DNA of 64,000 bases. Source: Leguminivora glycinivorella. Lineage: Eukaryota > Arthropoda > Insecta > Lepidoptera > Tortricidae. Location of the stretch: positions 25,689,967 through 25,753,966 of the forward strand of contig NC_062978.1 in assembly GCF_023078275.1 (NCBI RefSeq), given 5' to 3'. Of the stretch, positions 1 to 10,287 are shown piece by piece. Position 1 is the stretch's first letter. Every line of letters begins with the position of its first letter. The notes beneath the pieces were generated by a model. It ran no database searches, was not told the DNA's origin, and was given only the letters and a program-made list of their open reading frames with translations. Both the position numbers and the translations under genes were made by a program.

Positions 1-322
1 CATTTTTGATAAAACTCGTTTTTCGTCGGTGAACAGCGCGCGTGTACACTCGATGACAGCGGACGGCGAACTGGCGGCGGTGTAGGCCCAATGGGCCTAC
101 ATCTGCGACCAGGCCGCGCGCGGCTTGTCCTCTGTGATTACACATTTTACTTCGACAGTAACTAAGCTTTCACACAGCAGCGAAGTATAGAAATGACATT
201 CCCGTACAATAAGATTTAGTGAACCCTTTTATCTGGTGCAACCGACCCTAAGATACTTCGATACGAATAGGCAATGTGCACGCTTTCGATATGTGCCTTA
301 TTAATATGTAAACTTGGTTCAG
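1..322. other. Upstream/intronic stretch, no firm gene
   Basis: This precedes the first supported exon. Bases about 30-130 are GC-rich like an exon, and positions 82-99 form a short palindrome (TAGGCCCA/TGGGCCTA). I could not place a frame with splice sites that joins the exon at 323. From about 138 the sequence matches an interspersed repeat seen again near 53866 (the GTGATTACACATTTTACTT segment). Confidence 0.4.
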
Positions 323-534
323 GTGGAGCGCATAGCCGCGCCGACGTACGCGTCTCTCTCGCGTTCGTCGCGGCGGAACAGCGCGCCGGTGCCGGCGCCC
401 CCGTCGGCGGAGGCGTCGGGCCCGCGGCTGGCGGCGCTGGCGCCCGAGCCCGAGCTGCCGCGCGTGTGCTCGCGCCACGAGCGCCGCCAGGCCGCCGCCG
501 GCTCCGTGCACTGCGCCTGCGACGCGAGGCACAG
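323..534 (+). CDS. Penultimate exon of an unrecognised gene (C-terminal region)
   Basis: The exon opens after a TTCAG acceptor and closes at an AG|GTGAGG donor. It has one open frame, is strongly GC-rich and ends in phase 2. The 70 encoded residues are rich in Ala, Pro, Arg and Ser (for example VERIAAPTYASLSRSSRRN) and end in a Cys/His-containing stretch (VHCACDARH). The exon at 1287 completes the split codon exactly. The upstream exons lie outside the window. I do not recognise the protein; low-complexity, basic C-terminal tails like this occur in many receptors, channels and adaptors, so no function is proposed. Confidence 0.6.
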
Positions 535-988
535 GTGAGGACAGGTGAACCCGCCCTTCTAACGCGGCTGCTCGGTTGAAGATGAAGAAGGCACCGGCTC
601 GTGACTGCTGGCGCATGTCAAACGCGACACGCACGCTAGCCGATTGGTGTACTGTGTATGTGACACAGGTCAGAAATTACCCGCCTAACGCGCCCGGTAG
701 CTACGTTTTGGACGCAAGAGACGGGAGAAATTACCTCTCCTCTTGTGTCGAGTAACTACTTATCTGCGCTCTAGAAAAAGGTATTGTCGTGTAGTTGTGG
801 TAAAACGATAGGTAGATAAAAACCATGCTCTAAAGTATTTTTACAACTTATGCGTTATCACTAGAGACAGTAGATAAAGTATGATGTACCTACCGATACC
901 GATAGACTATACATCTTGTAACACTACTGGATACATAACGGTACTGGAGTCTGAGGTTACAACATATCGCTATACGCCACCTTAAGTG

Positions 989-1115
989 CGTTTCCACATT
1001 ATCCGATCCGATATCGGAGGTAGGACCGATATCTCATACATTAAAGCCGCCATCTCGGATTTTTGCCTTTGAAATTCCTCCGACTTCCGATATCGGATTG
1101 GATAATGTGAAAACG
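989..1115. mobile_element. Fold-back MITE, copy 1 (CGTTTCCACATTATCC family)
   Basis: The arms CGTTTCCACATTATCCGAT and the complement of GGATAATGTGAAAACG face each other. Both carry a CGATATCGGA core. It lies in the intron between the exons at 323 and 1287. Confidence 0.65.
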
Positions 1116-1150
1116 TATAGGATATAGAGGTAGTATGGTAGTATCATAAG

Positions 1151-1268
1151 TGCGTTTTCACATAATCCCATCCGATATAGTAAGGTTTTCAAAGGAAAAA
1201 AATCAAAGATGGCGGCTCAAATATATCGGTCCTACATCAGATATCGGATCGGATGACGTGGAAACGCA
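1151..1268. mobile_element. Fold-back MITE, copy 2 of the same family
   Basis: The arms TGCGTTTTCACATAATCC and GGATGACGTGGAAACGCA are inverted repeats related to the neighbouring element at 989. The right end is only 18 bp from the splice acceptor of the next exon, so it overlaps where a branch point would be expected. Confidence 0.65.
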
Positions 1269-1286
1269 GTAACGTATTATTTGTAG

Positions 1287-1497
1287 GTTATACTCCCACC
1301 ACCGACCGCGGCGCATGTCGGCGGACGCGGCGTCGCCGCCGCCGCCGCCGTGCCGGCGCCCGTTCCCGCTGGTGGTGCACGAGCTGCGCCTGAGCCGCTA
1401 CTCCAAGGACTCGCTCGAGCCGCTGCCCCGCCGAGACCTGCCGCCGTGCCCTCTGCTCACGCACGACAAGTATCACAACTTCTTGTCTCACGTTTGA
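1287..1497 (+). CDS. Terminal exon of the unrecognised plus-strand gene
   Basis: The acceptor is TTTGTAG. The first base completes the Arg codon split by the exon at 323, after which 69 sense codons run to a TGA stop at 1495-1497. The product has a proline run, then a charged segment (VVHELRLSRYSKDSLEPLP) and ends LTHDKYHNFLSHV. The GC-rich coding block stops abruptly at the TGA, which supports a true C-terminus. With the previous exon it gives 141 residues. No catalytic motif, membrane segment or known domain was recognised. A start at the internal ATG (1315) is possible but is not needed, because the splice phase fits. Confidence 0.6.
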
Positions 1498-1814
1498 TGA
1501 GTTGAAAAAGTAAAAAAAAAAAAACTCCAACTCTGGCCCCGTAGCCGAATAGCATTTCTACGACGCGAAACGAAAACGAAACGCAAGTTGAGCGATAGAG
1601 ATAGATAATATCTACGAGCGTTTCGTTTCGTGAGCGTTTGTACTATTCGGCTATGCACCCTGATCTCCATAATTCAGGCTGATCCGAACACTGAATTTAA
1701 TTTTGACATGTAAGCAAGATTTTGTCTGTTTTTCATCAAAAAAATCAGTGGCGTTACCTACTTACGTAGCAATTAACGATTACCATCTTGTCTACGCAAC
1801 CAGTTTTTTGGCTT

Positions 1815-1820
1815 AATAAA
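1815..1820 (+). promoter_or_regulatory. Possible polyadenylation signal AATAAA
   Basis: A canonical AATAAA lies 318 bases after the stop of the first gene. It is the first good candidate downstream, but the region is AT-rich and the hexamer could be chance. Confidence 0.3.
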
Positions 1821-1994
1821 ACGCATACACATACCATAGTTTTGTGGGTGGATTTTCTAGTTTTTCACGACATAATTTTTGGGGGCCAGGTCGTAGATTA
1901 AGAAATACCAAAAATTTTAATTGGATTTTTTTAGGCTTCATACTTAAAATTATTATCACTGAGGCTTCTATAATAGTTATTTGTTTTACAAGGG

Positions 1995-2146
1995 GGCAAA
2001 GTTGTTGTTTAACCGCACGTGCCAATATTGAAGCCCGAGCAAGCGAAAGATTCCAATATTGAACCGCGAGCGTAGCGAATGGTTCAAAAAGTGGAATCTT
2101 GAGCGTTGCGAGGGTTTCAAGGCACGAAGGTTAAACAAACTTTGCC
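1995..2146. repeat. Fold-back repeat
   Basis: The arms GGCAAAGTTGTTGTTTAACC (1995 onward) and the complement of GGTTAAACAAACTTTGCC (ending 2146) are inverted. The interior has diverged repeats containing AATATTGAA and GAGCG motifs. Confidence 0.5.
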
Positions 2147-2157
2147 GCCGAGTGAAA

Positions 2158-2403
2158 TACAAAATTTTTCACCACACCAACACGAACAAATTACTGACTA
2201 TAAAACATCAAACTAAATGAAATCTATCAACTTGTTCAATATTTATCATTCAAAATAATCACTTATAGGTAATTTCTACCAGCCAGCTCCAGATCAAATT
2301 TTATGAAATTACTTTGCACTCTTGTGGATAAAATGCAATTTTACTATCTATTTTGGAATAGCAAAGTAAGCCTTTATCAGTTGGTGTGGTGAAAATGTAT
2401 TTT
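2158..2403. repeat. Inverted-repeat element, probable MITE
   Basis: AAAATTTTTCACCACACCAAC at the left is the near-perfect complement of GTTGGTGTGGTGAAAATG at the right. The interior is AT-rich and non-coding. Confidence 0.5.
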
Positions 2404-3160
2404 TAACAGCGTCCCCTTTTTTAATTAAACTAAGAGCTTTTTAAATTCCATTCTAAAAAAAAGAAATTAGGATGTTTTTTATTACAGTGTATGTAGATCA
2501 CGTATTTTATCACGCCATGTATTTCAGAAGTCAAACTCCAAGGCACATATTATTTTAATTTAAATCTGTTCTTCCGCCACTCTTTTATAACCTGTAATTT
2601 TCGTCATTCCCATTTGTAACCACCTCTTGTTGGCGGATGGCAGGTTGGTGGGGACAGATGGGAAGATAAAAATGATATAATTAAGCTACTTATATTTAAT
2701 AAATATGCAATATTGTGTAATATAATTATTTAATAAAATGACACCTTGAACTTTTTTTTAGCAGAAATGGAGGGATTGACAAAATAAACATCGATATAAC
2801 TGTTATTGATATTGATACCTAAAATCTAAAAATACTGTAATCCTTATAGATGATAGCTGCTGCCAAAAACTGGAAATGTAGCCTTCTTGCTTGAAGTTTT
2901 AGCAATTATTAAGAAGTTGGTTCCAATTTTTAACGTCAGAAAAAGACGTCTTTTATTATGTAGGTCATACTGAACTGCCTACTCTTTTTTTCCGGGAGAA
3001 AAAAAATGGTCTGTCGCATAAAAAATATCGTTTTCTAATCAGCCATGCATAATGAATGACACCAACAAAATTATCGCAATGCCGGATTTGATAACATCGC
3101 AAAATATGGATAAGGGTCAAATAATGTTTTTGTTTTCATTGTCCGGTATTATTTGGAGTT
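2404..3160. other. AT-rich non-coding interval
   Basis: I see no gene, long repeat or RNA here; only AT-rich sequence with short random open frames. Confidence 0.5.
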
Positions 3161-3164
3161 ATTG

Positions 3165-3735
3165 CAGAGGTTTGGCACAGTATAATAAAGAGTACCTACT
3201 ATCGTACAGTATGGCCACTCTCGCTACACGCTGAAAGTGCCGCCCACCCGCTCTCGGTTACCTCACAGTTGCCACCTGTTAAAAACGCGAACAGTCCTCA
3301 TGGCATATCTGTGCAATGCCCGAAAAGTTTGTACATTTGGATCACGTCTCCCAATTTTGATAAAAATTGGTATGCTGATAGAGTCCGTGATGCTGAGCAA
3401 GTTCCACTAGGTTTCCCAAAATGTCCCACGTAGTTTGTATGAAACTTTCCTTTTTTGTTACCAGATTTTTATACATTTTCGGTAACAAAAAAGGAGAGTT
3501 TCATACAATCAACCTAAGACATTTTGGGAAACCTAGTGGATCTTGCTCAGCATCATGGACTCTATCAGCCTACCAATTTTTATCCAAATCGGAGACGTGA
3601 TCCAAATGTACAAACTTATCGGGAATTGCATATCTCACTCATACAAGCAAGGCGCGCGAGCTTAGAATGTGTGCTAGGAACACGCCTCTTTCATATATCT
3701 GATCGCCATTGTCCGAGATGTGGTTTCGGTGAGAG
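3165..3735. repeat. Interspersed repeat with a long internal fold-back
   Basis: The outer parts (CACAGTATAATAAAGAGTAC near 3177 and a segment around GAGGCGTGTTCC on the complement near 3685) recur inverted at 42870-43112 and 53500-54050, which defines a repeat family. The centre, 3313-3629, is a hairpin whose arms include TTGTACATTTGGATCACGTC and its complement. Short open frames across it are not genes. Confidence 0.55.
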
Positions 3736-3851
3736 ACATCTTTATTTTTGACCTGCTTTGCTCTTTGCGACAGAGTACCTATACTTAAATAGTGCGAATT
3801 TATATAGTTTTTATCTTATCGATTTAAAATTGAGAATGACCATAATTATAC

Positions 3852-4935
3852 CTTGTACTTTTGGCTCTTGAAAAAAGTGTAAACAAACCGGAACTGTCAA
3901 ATTTGAGGGTTGTTTATTAGGTAACATTTGGTTACTGTTTTTTTTTCTCTATTTAAAAATAAATTGAGTTCACTACTATTTTCCATTTCATTCCACTAAC
4001 ATGTTACATGTAATTTCGTTTAATTTGACGAAACACAATACACCTTCATGAATAGCATATCGTCATTACATTTAATTAATATTATTATTTTCTTTAGGGA
4101 ATCATCAACCAAAAAGTACCCAATTTTGCAGAGGTTTAAAACTCATGGTTGCATTTTAATCTGCGTGTAACACTACTAAAATATAAAGGTACTAGACCTT
4201 ACACGATTTTTAATTTTATCTGACATTTTCCATTGCTTGCTATCAATCATCATCATCACCTGTTCCAAATTTGATATTTGTGTTTTCGAGCTTCCGTTTC
4301 TCCGTATGAGATGATGATTGTTATATTTATGTATTTTTTTACACTAGACTAGATGGTAGTTTAGTTGATTCAGTAATATTTATAGGTACCACACTACATT
4401 TTGATCAAAGACAGAGAAATATAAAAAAGCAATAGAAATAAAATTAAGATTATCGGTCCTTAAATTAATAAAAAGTGTTTAATGGTGAAAACATAATATG
4501 TATATTTTTAAATAAAACGTTATTTTATTCTGGTGAGGACGATGACGGCGACGAGGATGAAGACGAAGATGAGTCTGTCTCATTTATTATTATTCTGTCG
4601 GTCAAATCGTCAATCTTGTTGTCTAACTCTTTCATTTGCTTCTCTTCCTTAATGACATATTCTTCGCATCTTCTCCAGTTTTCTGGTTTCACATTAGCAA
4701 TGTGCGTTTGCCGACCCATTATAAACTTGTACTTACACTCGTCTTGTCTAATTGTACATGTGTATTTGGTAGAATTAAGCGAAAGTAGGTATATGTTTTT
4801 GGAATGGAACGGGTGGAGTGAGCTCATTTATTTTTAAATACGAAAATTTTAACAGGAACCAAATGTTACCTGATAAACAACTATTTGACGGTTTATTCAC
4901 AGTTTTTTTAAATACCTAAAAATACAAGGAATCGC
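3852..4935 (-). mobile_element. Decayed DNA transposon with long terminal inverted repeats
   Basis: The segment at 3858-3945 (CCTTGTACTTTTGGCTCTTG, then GGTAACATTTGGTT) is inverted at 4857-4932. The arms are about 80 bp and diverged. Between them a minus-strand open frame (4525-4827) encodes an acidic, Ser-rich tail preceded by a WRRCEEYV-containing helix. That style is typical of the C-terminus of some insect transposases, so this looks like a transposase remnant. The superfamily is not assigned. Confidence 0.4.
4525..4827 (-). pseudogene. Possible transposase C-terminal fragment
   Basis: One hundred residues are open on the minus strand. They contain KPENWRRCEEYV, a Lys/Glu-rich amphipathic segment and then a long Ser/Pro run with IIINETD. 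It lies between the inverted repeats at 3858 and 4932. The conserved catalytic part is not visible, so it is at best a remnant. It could be chance coding in low-complexity DNA. Confidence 0.3.
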
Positions 4936-5446
4936 ATTTTTACTCTCACCTTACTTACCATTTATGCATTTATAATCATTAAAATTGGCTCGCCATGAAT
5001 AAAAAGTACCAAGTTGCCACCTACAATTTTGTTCTTCGATCTGGCCTTAAAAGGTTCACTACCCCTGGATATGTCAAATTTGACGGCTCCGGTTTGTTTA
5101 CACTTTTTTCAACAGCTAAAAGTACAAGGTATAGATGGGTCAAGGCTAAAAAAACATTGGATATCGATAAGAAGTTTATCGATGTTTTTTTTATCTAGCA
5201 CTCGTTTTAGTCAGAATATGTTTTAGTGTTTTTTAAATAGCATGGGTAATTGGGTATGGTGTCATCGGTCATCTTATGTGATTTCCCAACAAATCGTGTC
5301 TTTATATTTCAATTGCACTAAGGAATTTTTAATAATTATGAAAGAACAGAAATTCTGTTCAATTCAATTCTTATTGCAGATCAAGCATAAGGACCATTTC
5401 ATGAAAGAAACGAAGTGCTTAAAATATTCTCCATTTAAAGCTCTAA

Positions 5447-6077
5447 AGGTGGTTTTCCACCGGCAGAGCGGAGAGGGAATTGAAATCGCCCTGACCCTTT
5501 TCCACTAAAAGTTGGCATTAATAGCCATCGCGGGCCTGCGCCGTGCGCGAGCCTGCGCGTGCCTGCGGTTGCCTGCGCGTGCCTGCGGTAGATTGTAGGT
5601 TTCATACGATTATACTCTATGTCGAAAGCAATACGGTACATTTTTACAGTAAAATATCGGAATTCAAGTCTCGCACATCCTCGTCAATCCGCGCCTCGCG
5701 ATGTCTCGTCGCGCCCTGCCGGTAGAATACCACCTTCGAGTTAATTTATACTCTAAGTAGGAAGCAATACGGTTAATTTTTACACTAACAAATATTTCAA
5801 TTCACGTCCCGCACATTCACGTCAATCCACTCCTCTCCACGCTAAGCCACTTTTCGTCTCGCCCTGCCGGTAGAGTAGTACAATATAAATTAACTCGGAT
5901 AACTACCATCAGAGTTAATTTATATTGTACTTTAATCTCAATTTAAGTCCCGCACATCCCAGTCAATCTTTACTATTTCCACCGAAGATGCGCTGGGCGA
6001 GAATTTAAAATTTGCCATACAAATTTCAATTCCCTCCCCGCTCTGCCCATTCACGCCCTGCCGGTGGAAAACCACCT
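5447..6077. mobile_element. Non-autonomous PIF/Harbinger-like element
   Basis: Terminal inverted repeats AGGTGGTTTTCCACCGGCAG and its complement bound a 631-bp element. It is flanked by TAA on both sides (5444-5446 and 6078-6080). A 3-bp TWA duplication is the known PIF/Harbinger signature. The interior has sub-terminal copies of CGCCCTGCCGGTAGA and no transposase. Confidence 0.65.
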
Positions 6078-6080
6078 TAA

Positions 6081-6565
6081 TTTGTGAGCTCGCATGACAG
6101 CTGTCACTGTACCCAAGCTCTATAAAAAAAAAATAGGTCTAGTTGTAATAGAGCTAATAAGAGGTACAAGTTCCTACAAAGAAAATATTTTGATGTAAAA
6201 TCATTTGGAAAGTCTTGGTTCGTAATATCCTTAGCGACTTATTTTAATATTAACCACAAGGTTGTATGAAAGCAATAAATAAGCAACAAAACCAAATCTT
6301 CTTTTATTTTAAGTAAGGAATTCTTAGTATGATGTGTTTAGTGTTGGTCTTGGTCACATCCAATGGGAAGGTAGTAATAAAAGGTAATTCAAAAAATTAG
6401 GACATGGGGGTCAATCAATAGCCATTATTTTAACATGCTTAGGGCCTAAAATATGAAAAAATATTTAATAAAATAATATGATCTTTTACATACTTAGTTA
6501 ATAATAAGTTAAATAATTGACTCTAGCTGTAGGCCACAGAGGCAACAACTAACCTAAAGCAGGCA
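6081..6565. other. Non-coding interval
   Basis: Nothing recognisable was seen; AT-rich sequence without coding signals. Confidence 0.5.
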
Positions 6566-6680
6566 GGCAATTATGGTCGCGCGATAAATGATAAAATAGC
6601 AGGCCGTCCCTATCGCACTATATGTAAGTGCCATAGGGACGGCCCGATGTTTTATCATCTATCGCGCGACCATGATTGCC
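6566..6680. mobile_element. Palindromic MITE (GGTCGCGCGATAAATGAT family)
   Basis: It is an almost perfect 115-bp hairpin: arms of about 50 bp including GGTCGCGCGATAAATGAT and GGCCGTCCCTATCGCACT, with a short loop. A second member of the family is at 61576-61694. Confidence 0.75.
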
Positions 6681-7119
6681 CTACTGAATTAGCAGTTCTC
6701 ATTGTGTCTTTAACACTGCTTTCCCACTCTGGCAACTGTCGAGTTAGTTATCCTAATATTACAGGGCGCGTAGACAAATTGCCAAATGTTCACACTTGAT
6801 AGCGTATAGTAATTATCTTTTATCGCACTTCTGTACCAGTACAGAGCTACAGAGAGAGCGAGAGATAGAGAGAGAGAGAGAGGGAAAACTACGTTACGCT
6901 ATGGAGCGTAAACAATTAGTCACTTGTCACTACGCCCAAATGAACTAATAGAAACAAAATACGGTGTCAAGAATATTTTCTAACATAAAATAACTGAAAA
7001 ATAATAGAAAAACAAGTTGAAACAACGCCAGTATCACATTCGAAAGGGAACAACTGCTTCTTCTTACATGTTCATTATAGTCCTCATTTTCCTCACGATA
7101 CAGAGAGAAACATTACTGT
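6681..7119. repeat. Non-coding interval with a GA-rich simple repeat
   Basis: Bases about 6850-6885 are a degenerate (GA)n tract. Nothing else is recognisable. Confidence 0.45.
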
Positions 7120-7247
7120 GGGCCTAGTGAAAAAGAGTATAACTCAAATTGACTCTGTGAAAAAGGTCACAACTTCACAAGTCCGAGATGGGACTTGTGC
7201 CCTTTTTCACCGAGTCAATTTGAGTTATACCCTTTTTCACTAGGCCC
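7120..7247. mobile_element. Palindromic MITE
   Basis: The arms GGGCCTAGTGAAAAAG and its complement, both continuing through ATAACTCAAATTGACTC, form a 128-bp fold-back with a short loop. Confidence 0.7.
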
Positions 7248-7710
7248 TCAGAATTTAGAATTAAGTACATTCGTATGAAAAAGCGCTTATTTACACACCG
7301 ACACGGTTTCCCCTTGCTCCACCGCGCAAATGAGAAAATATGCAGAAGCCGTCTCACTTGCACTGCAAATGTGTCGCTTATTAACTTCAAAACTGGGTAA
7401 ATCCATTCTGCTGTCAGGTTGGTTATCTTTCACATCATATCTCAGAATATATAATAGTTCAAGTACAGAAGGCCCACTGCTTTTTTTGTGTTCACGAAAT
7501 GCCGCCTTTTTAAATGCCTACAAAATTCTAACAAAGAAACGAGCTGCACGTGCGCAGCGTCGGAGGATAGGGTTGACTATGGTTTAAAACGCATTAATTC
7601 TCAGATAAATCTTGGGTACTTTCTAGGTATATATACAGTATTTATATATTTTTGTTACAGCCTTCAGCATCACAAGCCTTTTAACTATAAAACTCCCGTG
7701 AGACTCATAC

Positions 7711-7851
7711 ATATTTAAAAATATTTTAAGCGGGTTACTCACGTATTAAGTCGATATAGCGTTCGACATGTTTCGGTCCGGTGTTCGTTAACATGTCGAA
7801 CGCTATATCGACTTAATACGTAAGTAACCCGCTTAAAATATTTTTAAATAT
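7711..7851. mobile_element. Long palindromic MITE
   Basis: Arms of about 62 bp (ATATTTAAAAATATTTTAAG, then a GCGGGTTACT segment, then GTCGATATAGCGTTCGACAT) are nearly perfectly inverted around a loop of about 16 bp. Confidence 0.75.
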
Positions 7852-7914
7852 CACAAGCCTTATTGAACTTTTCCGTGGGACTTAATCAATAAGATCAGTG
7901 TAAGATTGTCCTAT

Positions 7915-7920
7915 TTTATT
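7915..7920 (-). promoter_or_regulatory. Possible polyadenylation signal of the PRDM9-like gene
   Basis: An AATAAA on the minus strand lies 515 bases beyond the stop codon at 8435. It is a candidate only; the region is AT-rich. Confidence 0.25.
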
Positions 7921-8185
7921 CATGATGTCTATTTAACTAAATATTATTAGCCATTCCACACGTGGACATCGCATATAAACCTTGAAAAAAAAAACTCGCT
8001 ACGTAATGTAACAATAGAAAGTGCGAACGTGCGTTCCGTGACAACGCGCGCCACCCCTGATCAGGCCACGAACTCGCGGCCGCCAGCATGTACTTGTAGC
8101 GCGGCGATAGAATTGCGGAGTGAGCCGCCCCTGATCATATTATATTTTTTATATATTCAAACTTACAGCAGAATTGATTTACCCA

Positions 8186-8331
8186 GTAGGCCTAGCACAT
8201 GATTGCCGTGAGAGTATGTCGCCGCGAGATAGATGACATGTCTTTGATGTCTTCTTCTGTATTAATGACATAAGGACGGGTAGTCTATCTCGCGGCGACA
8301 TACTCTCGCGGCAATCATGTGCTAGGCCTAC
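8186..8331. mobile_element. Palindromic MITE (GTAGGCCTAGCACATGAT family)
   Basis: GTAGGCCTAGCACATGAT and TATGTCGCCGCGAGATAG are inverted at the other end of this 146-bp element. A second copy is at 49252-49392. It lies just downstream of the PRDM9-like stop codon and may fall in its 3' untranslated region. Confidence 0.75.
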
Positions 8332-8434
8332 AGTTACATGATAATCCTAAAAACAAAGCGTTTAATATGTCACTGTTTCAGAAGTAACTGATACTTTTAA
8401 AGTCATTCATTCTAAACAAATGTATACAGCAAAA

Positions 8435-10287
8435 TTACACCGTTGTAGGGTGGGTTTTCATATGATTTGTTAAGTGCATTCTAGTAGCACCCCTGTACCT
8501 CCACACGTCGCAGCTGTACGGCTTCTGGCCCGAATGCCGCGCCATTAGGTGACGATTTAGTTCACTTGACGTAGTGGTCCTGTAGTCACAGATGTTGCAC
8601 TCGAAAGGTTTGCCACCTGTGTGTGTTCTCTTGTGATTTTTAAAAGAACTGCTTTGGGTAAAGGCGGCGCTACACTGATCACATTTGAACGGTCGTTCTC
8701 CAGTGTGTGTTCTCTTGTGTCTCTGTAAATTACCGCTTTGGGTAAAGGCGGCGCTACACTGATCACATTTGAACGGTCTTTCTCCAGTGTGTGTTCTCTT
8801 GTGGCTTTGTAAATGACTGCTTACGGTAAAGACGGCGCTACACTGATCACATTTGAATTCTCCAGTGTGTATTCTCTTGTGTTTTTTTAATCTACCGCTT
8901 TCGGTAAAGGCGGCGCTACACTGATCACATTTGAACGGTCTTTCTCCAGTGTGTGTTCTCTTGTGTTTTTGTAAACTACCGCTTTCGGTAAAGGCGGCGC
9001 TACACTGATCACATTTGAACGGTCTTTCTCCAGTGTGTGTTCTCTTGTGGCTTTGTAAATGACTGCTTACGGTAAAGACGGCGCTACACTGATCACATTT
9101 GAATTCTCCAGTGTGTATTCTCTTGTGTTTTTTTAGTCTACCGCTTTCGGTAAAGGCGGCGCTACACTGATCACATTTGAACGGTCTTTCTCCAGTGTGT
9201 GTTCTCTTGTGTTTTTGTAAACTACCGCTTTCGGTAAAGGCGGCGCTACACTGATCACATTTGAACGGTCTTTCTCCAGTGTGTGTTCTCTTGTGCCTTT
9301 GTAAACTACCGCTTATGCTAAAAGCGGCGCTACACTGATCACATTTGAACGGTCTTTCTCCAGTGTGTGTTCTTTTGTGTTTTTGTAAACTACCGCTTTC
9401 GGTAAAGGCGGCGCTACACTGATCACATTTGAACGGTCTTTCTCCAGTGTGTGTTCTCTTGTGCCTTTGTAAACTACCGCTTATGCTAAAAGCGGCGCTA
9501 CACTGATCACATTTGAACGGTCTTTCTCCAGTGTGTGTTCTCTTGTGGCTTTGTAAACTACCGCTTTGGGTAAAGGCGGCGCTACACTGATCACATTTGA
9601 ACGGTCTTTCTCCAGTGTGTGTTCTCTTGTGGCTTTGTAAACTACCGCTTTGGGTAAAGGCGGCGCTACACTGATCACATTTGAACGGTCTTTCTCCAGT
9701 GTGTATTCTCAGATGTGTCCGTAATTTTTCTTTCTCACTAGTTGCATACTGACATTCAGAGCAAGTGAAGTACTCCACATCATGACGGCTCTTCGCATGC
9801 TGCAATAGAAGCAGTCGAGTATCAAATATGGAACTACATTTTTTACACTTGAATTCCTTTTTTGAGGTTACACTGCAACCATTTCCAATGTTGGCCTTTT
9901 TCAATGCAATGTGCGAGTGTATGTGTTTTCCTAAGTTTGTCTTAATATCGAATGCTTGGCCACAATGGTCACATTTGTAATAATTCTCATTCGAGGCGGT
10001 GTTGTTATAAGATGTATCAACAGGTTTTCTAGTAGGAATATCTTGTACATCCACGTTCTTTGGTAAATCTACTTCAGGGAATGAAGAAGGTTCTTGTAGA
10101 CCTCTCTTTTCCTTCTTTTTGTTACGCGCTTTACGTGTATTTGTCTTCACAGATTCATTTATGGTGACAAGTTTAGTTTGACCTGAACTATCTTTAATTT
10201 CTGTTGCTTGTTTCTTTTCATTTGAAGTTTTTTCTTTCCCTATTTTATCAACTTCATTTTTAGCTTCTTCACGTAGTGGAGGTTGAC
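8435..10287 (-). CDS. Prdm9-like: PRDM9-like exon 7: linker and 18 zinc fingers
   Basis: The acceptor is TTTCAG and the first two bases complete a Cys codon. Residues 208-310 are a Lys/Glu-rich linker with a basic patch (RKARNKKKEKRG) that may act as a nuclear signal. Three individual fingers follow (residues about 311-404), then 13 near-identical fingers (FKCDQCSAAF core) to about residue 769, then one divergent finger (FECNICDY). The last finger is degenerate because its second Cys is replaced (YSCDVWRY). The stop is TAA-type at 8435. Encoding the whole array in one exon is usual for PRDM9. Confidence 0.85.

Noticed and set aside
8557..9678. Short minus-strand frames inside the zinc-finger array (65-69 codons)
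   Set aside because: They are shifted-frame shadows of the repetitive finger-coding DNA.
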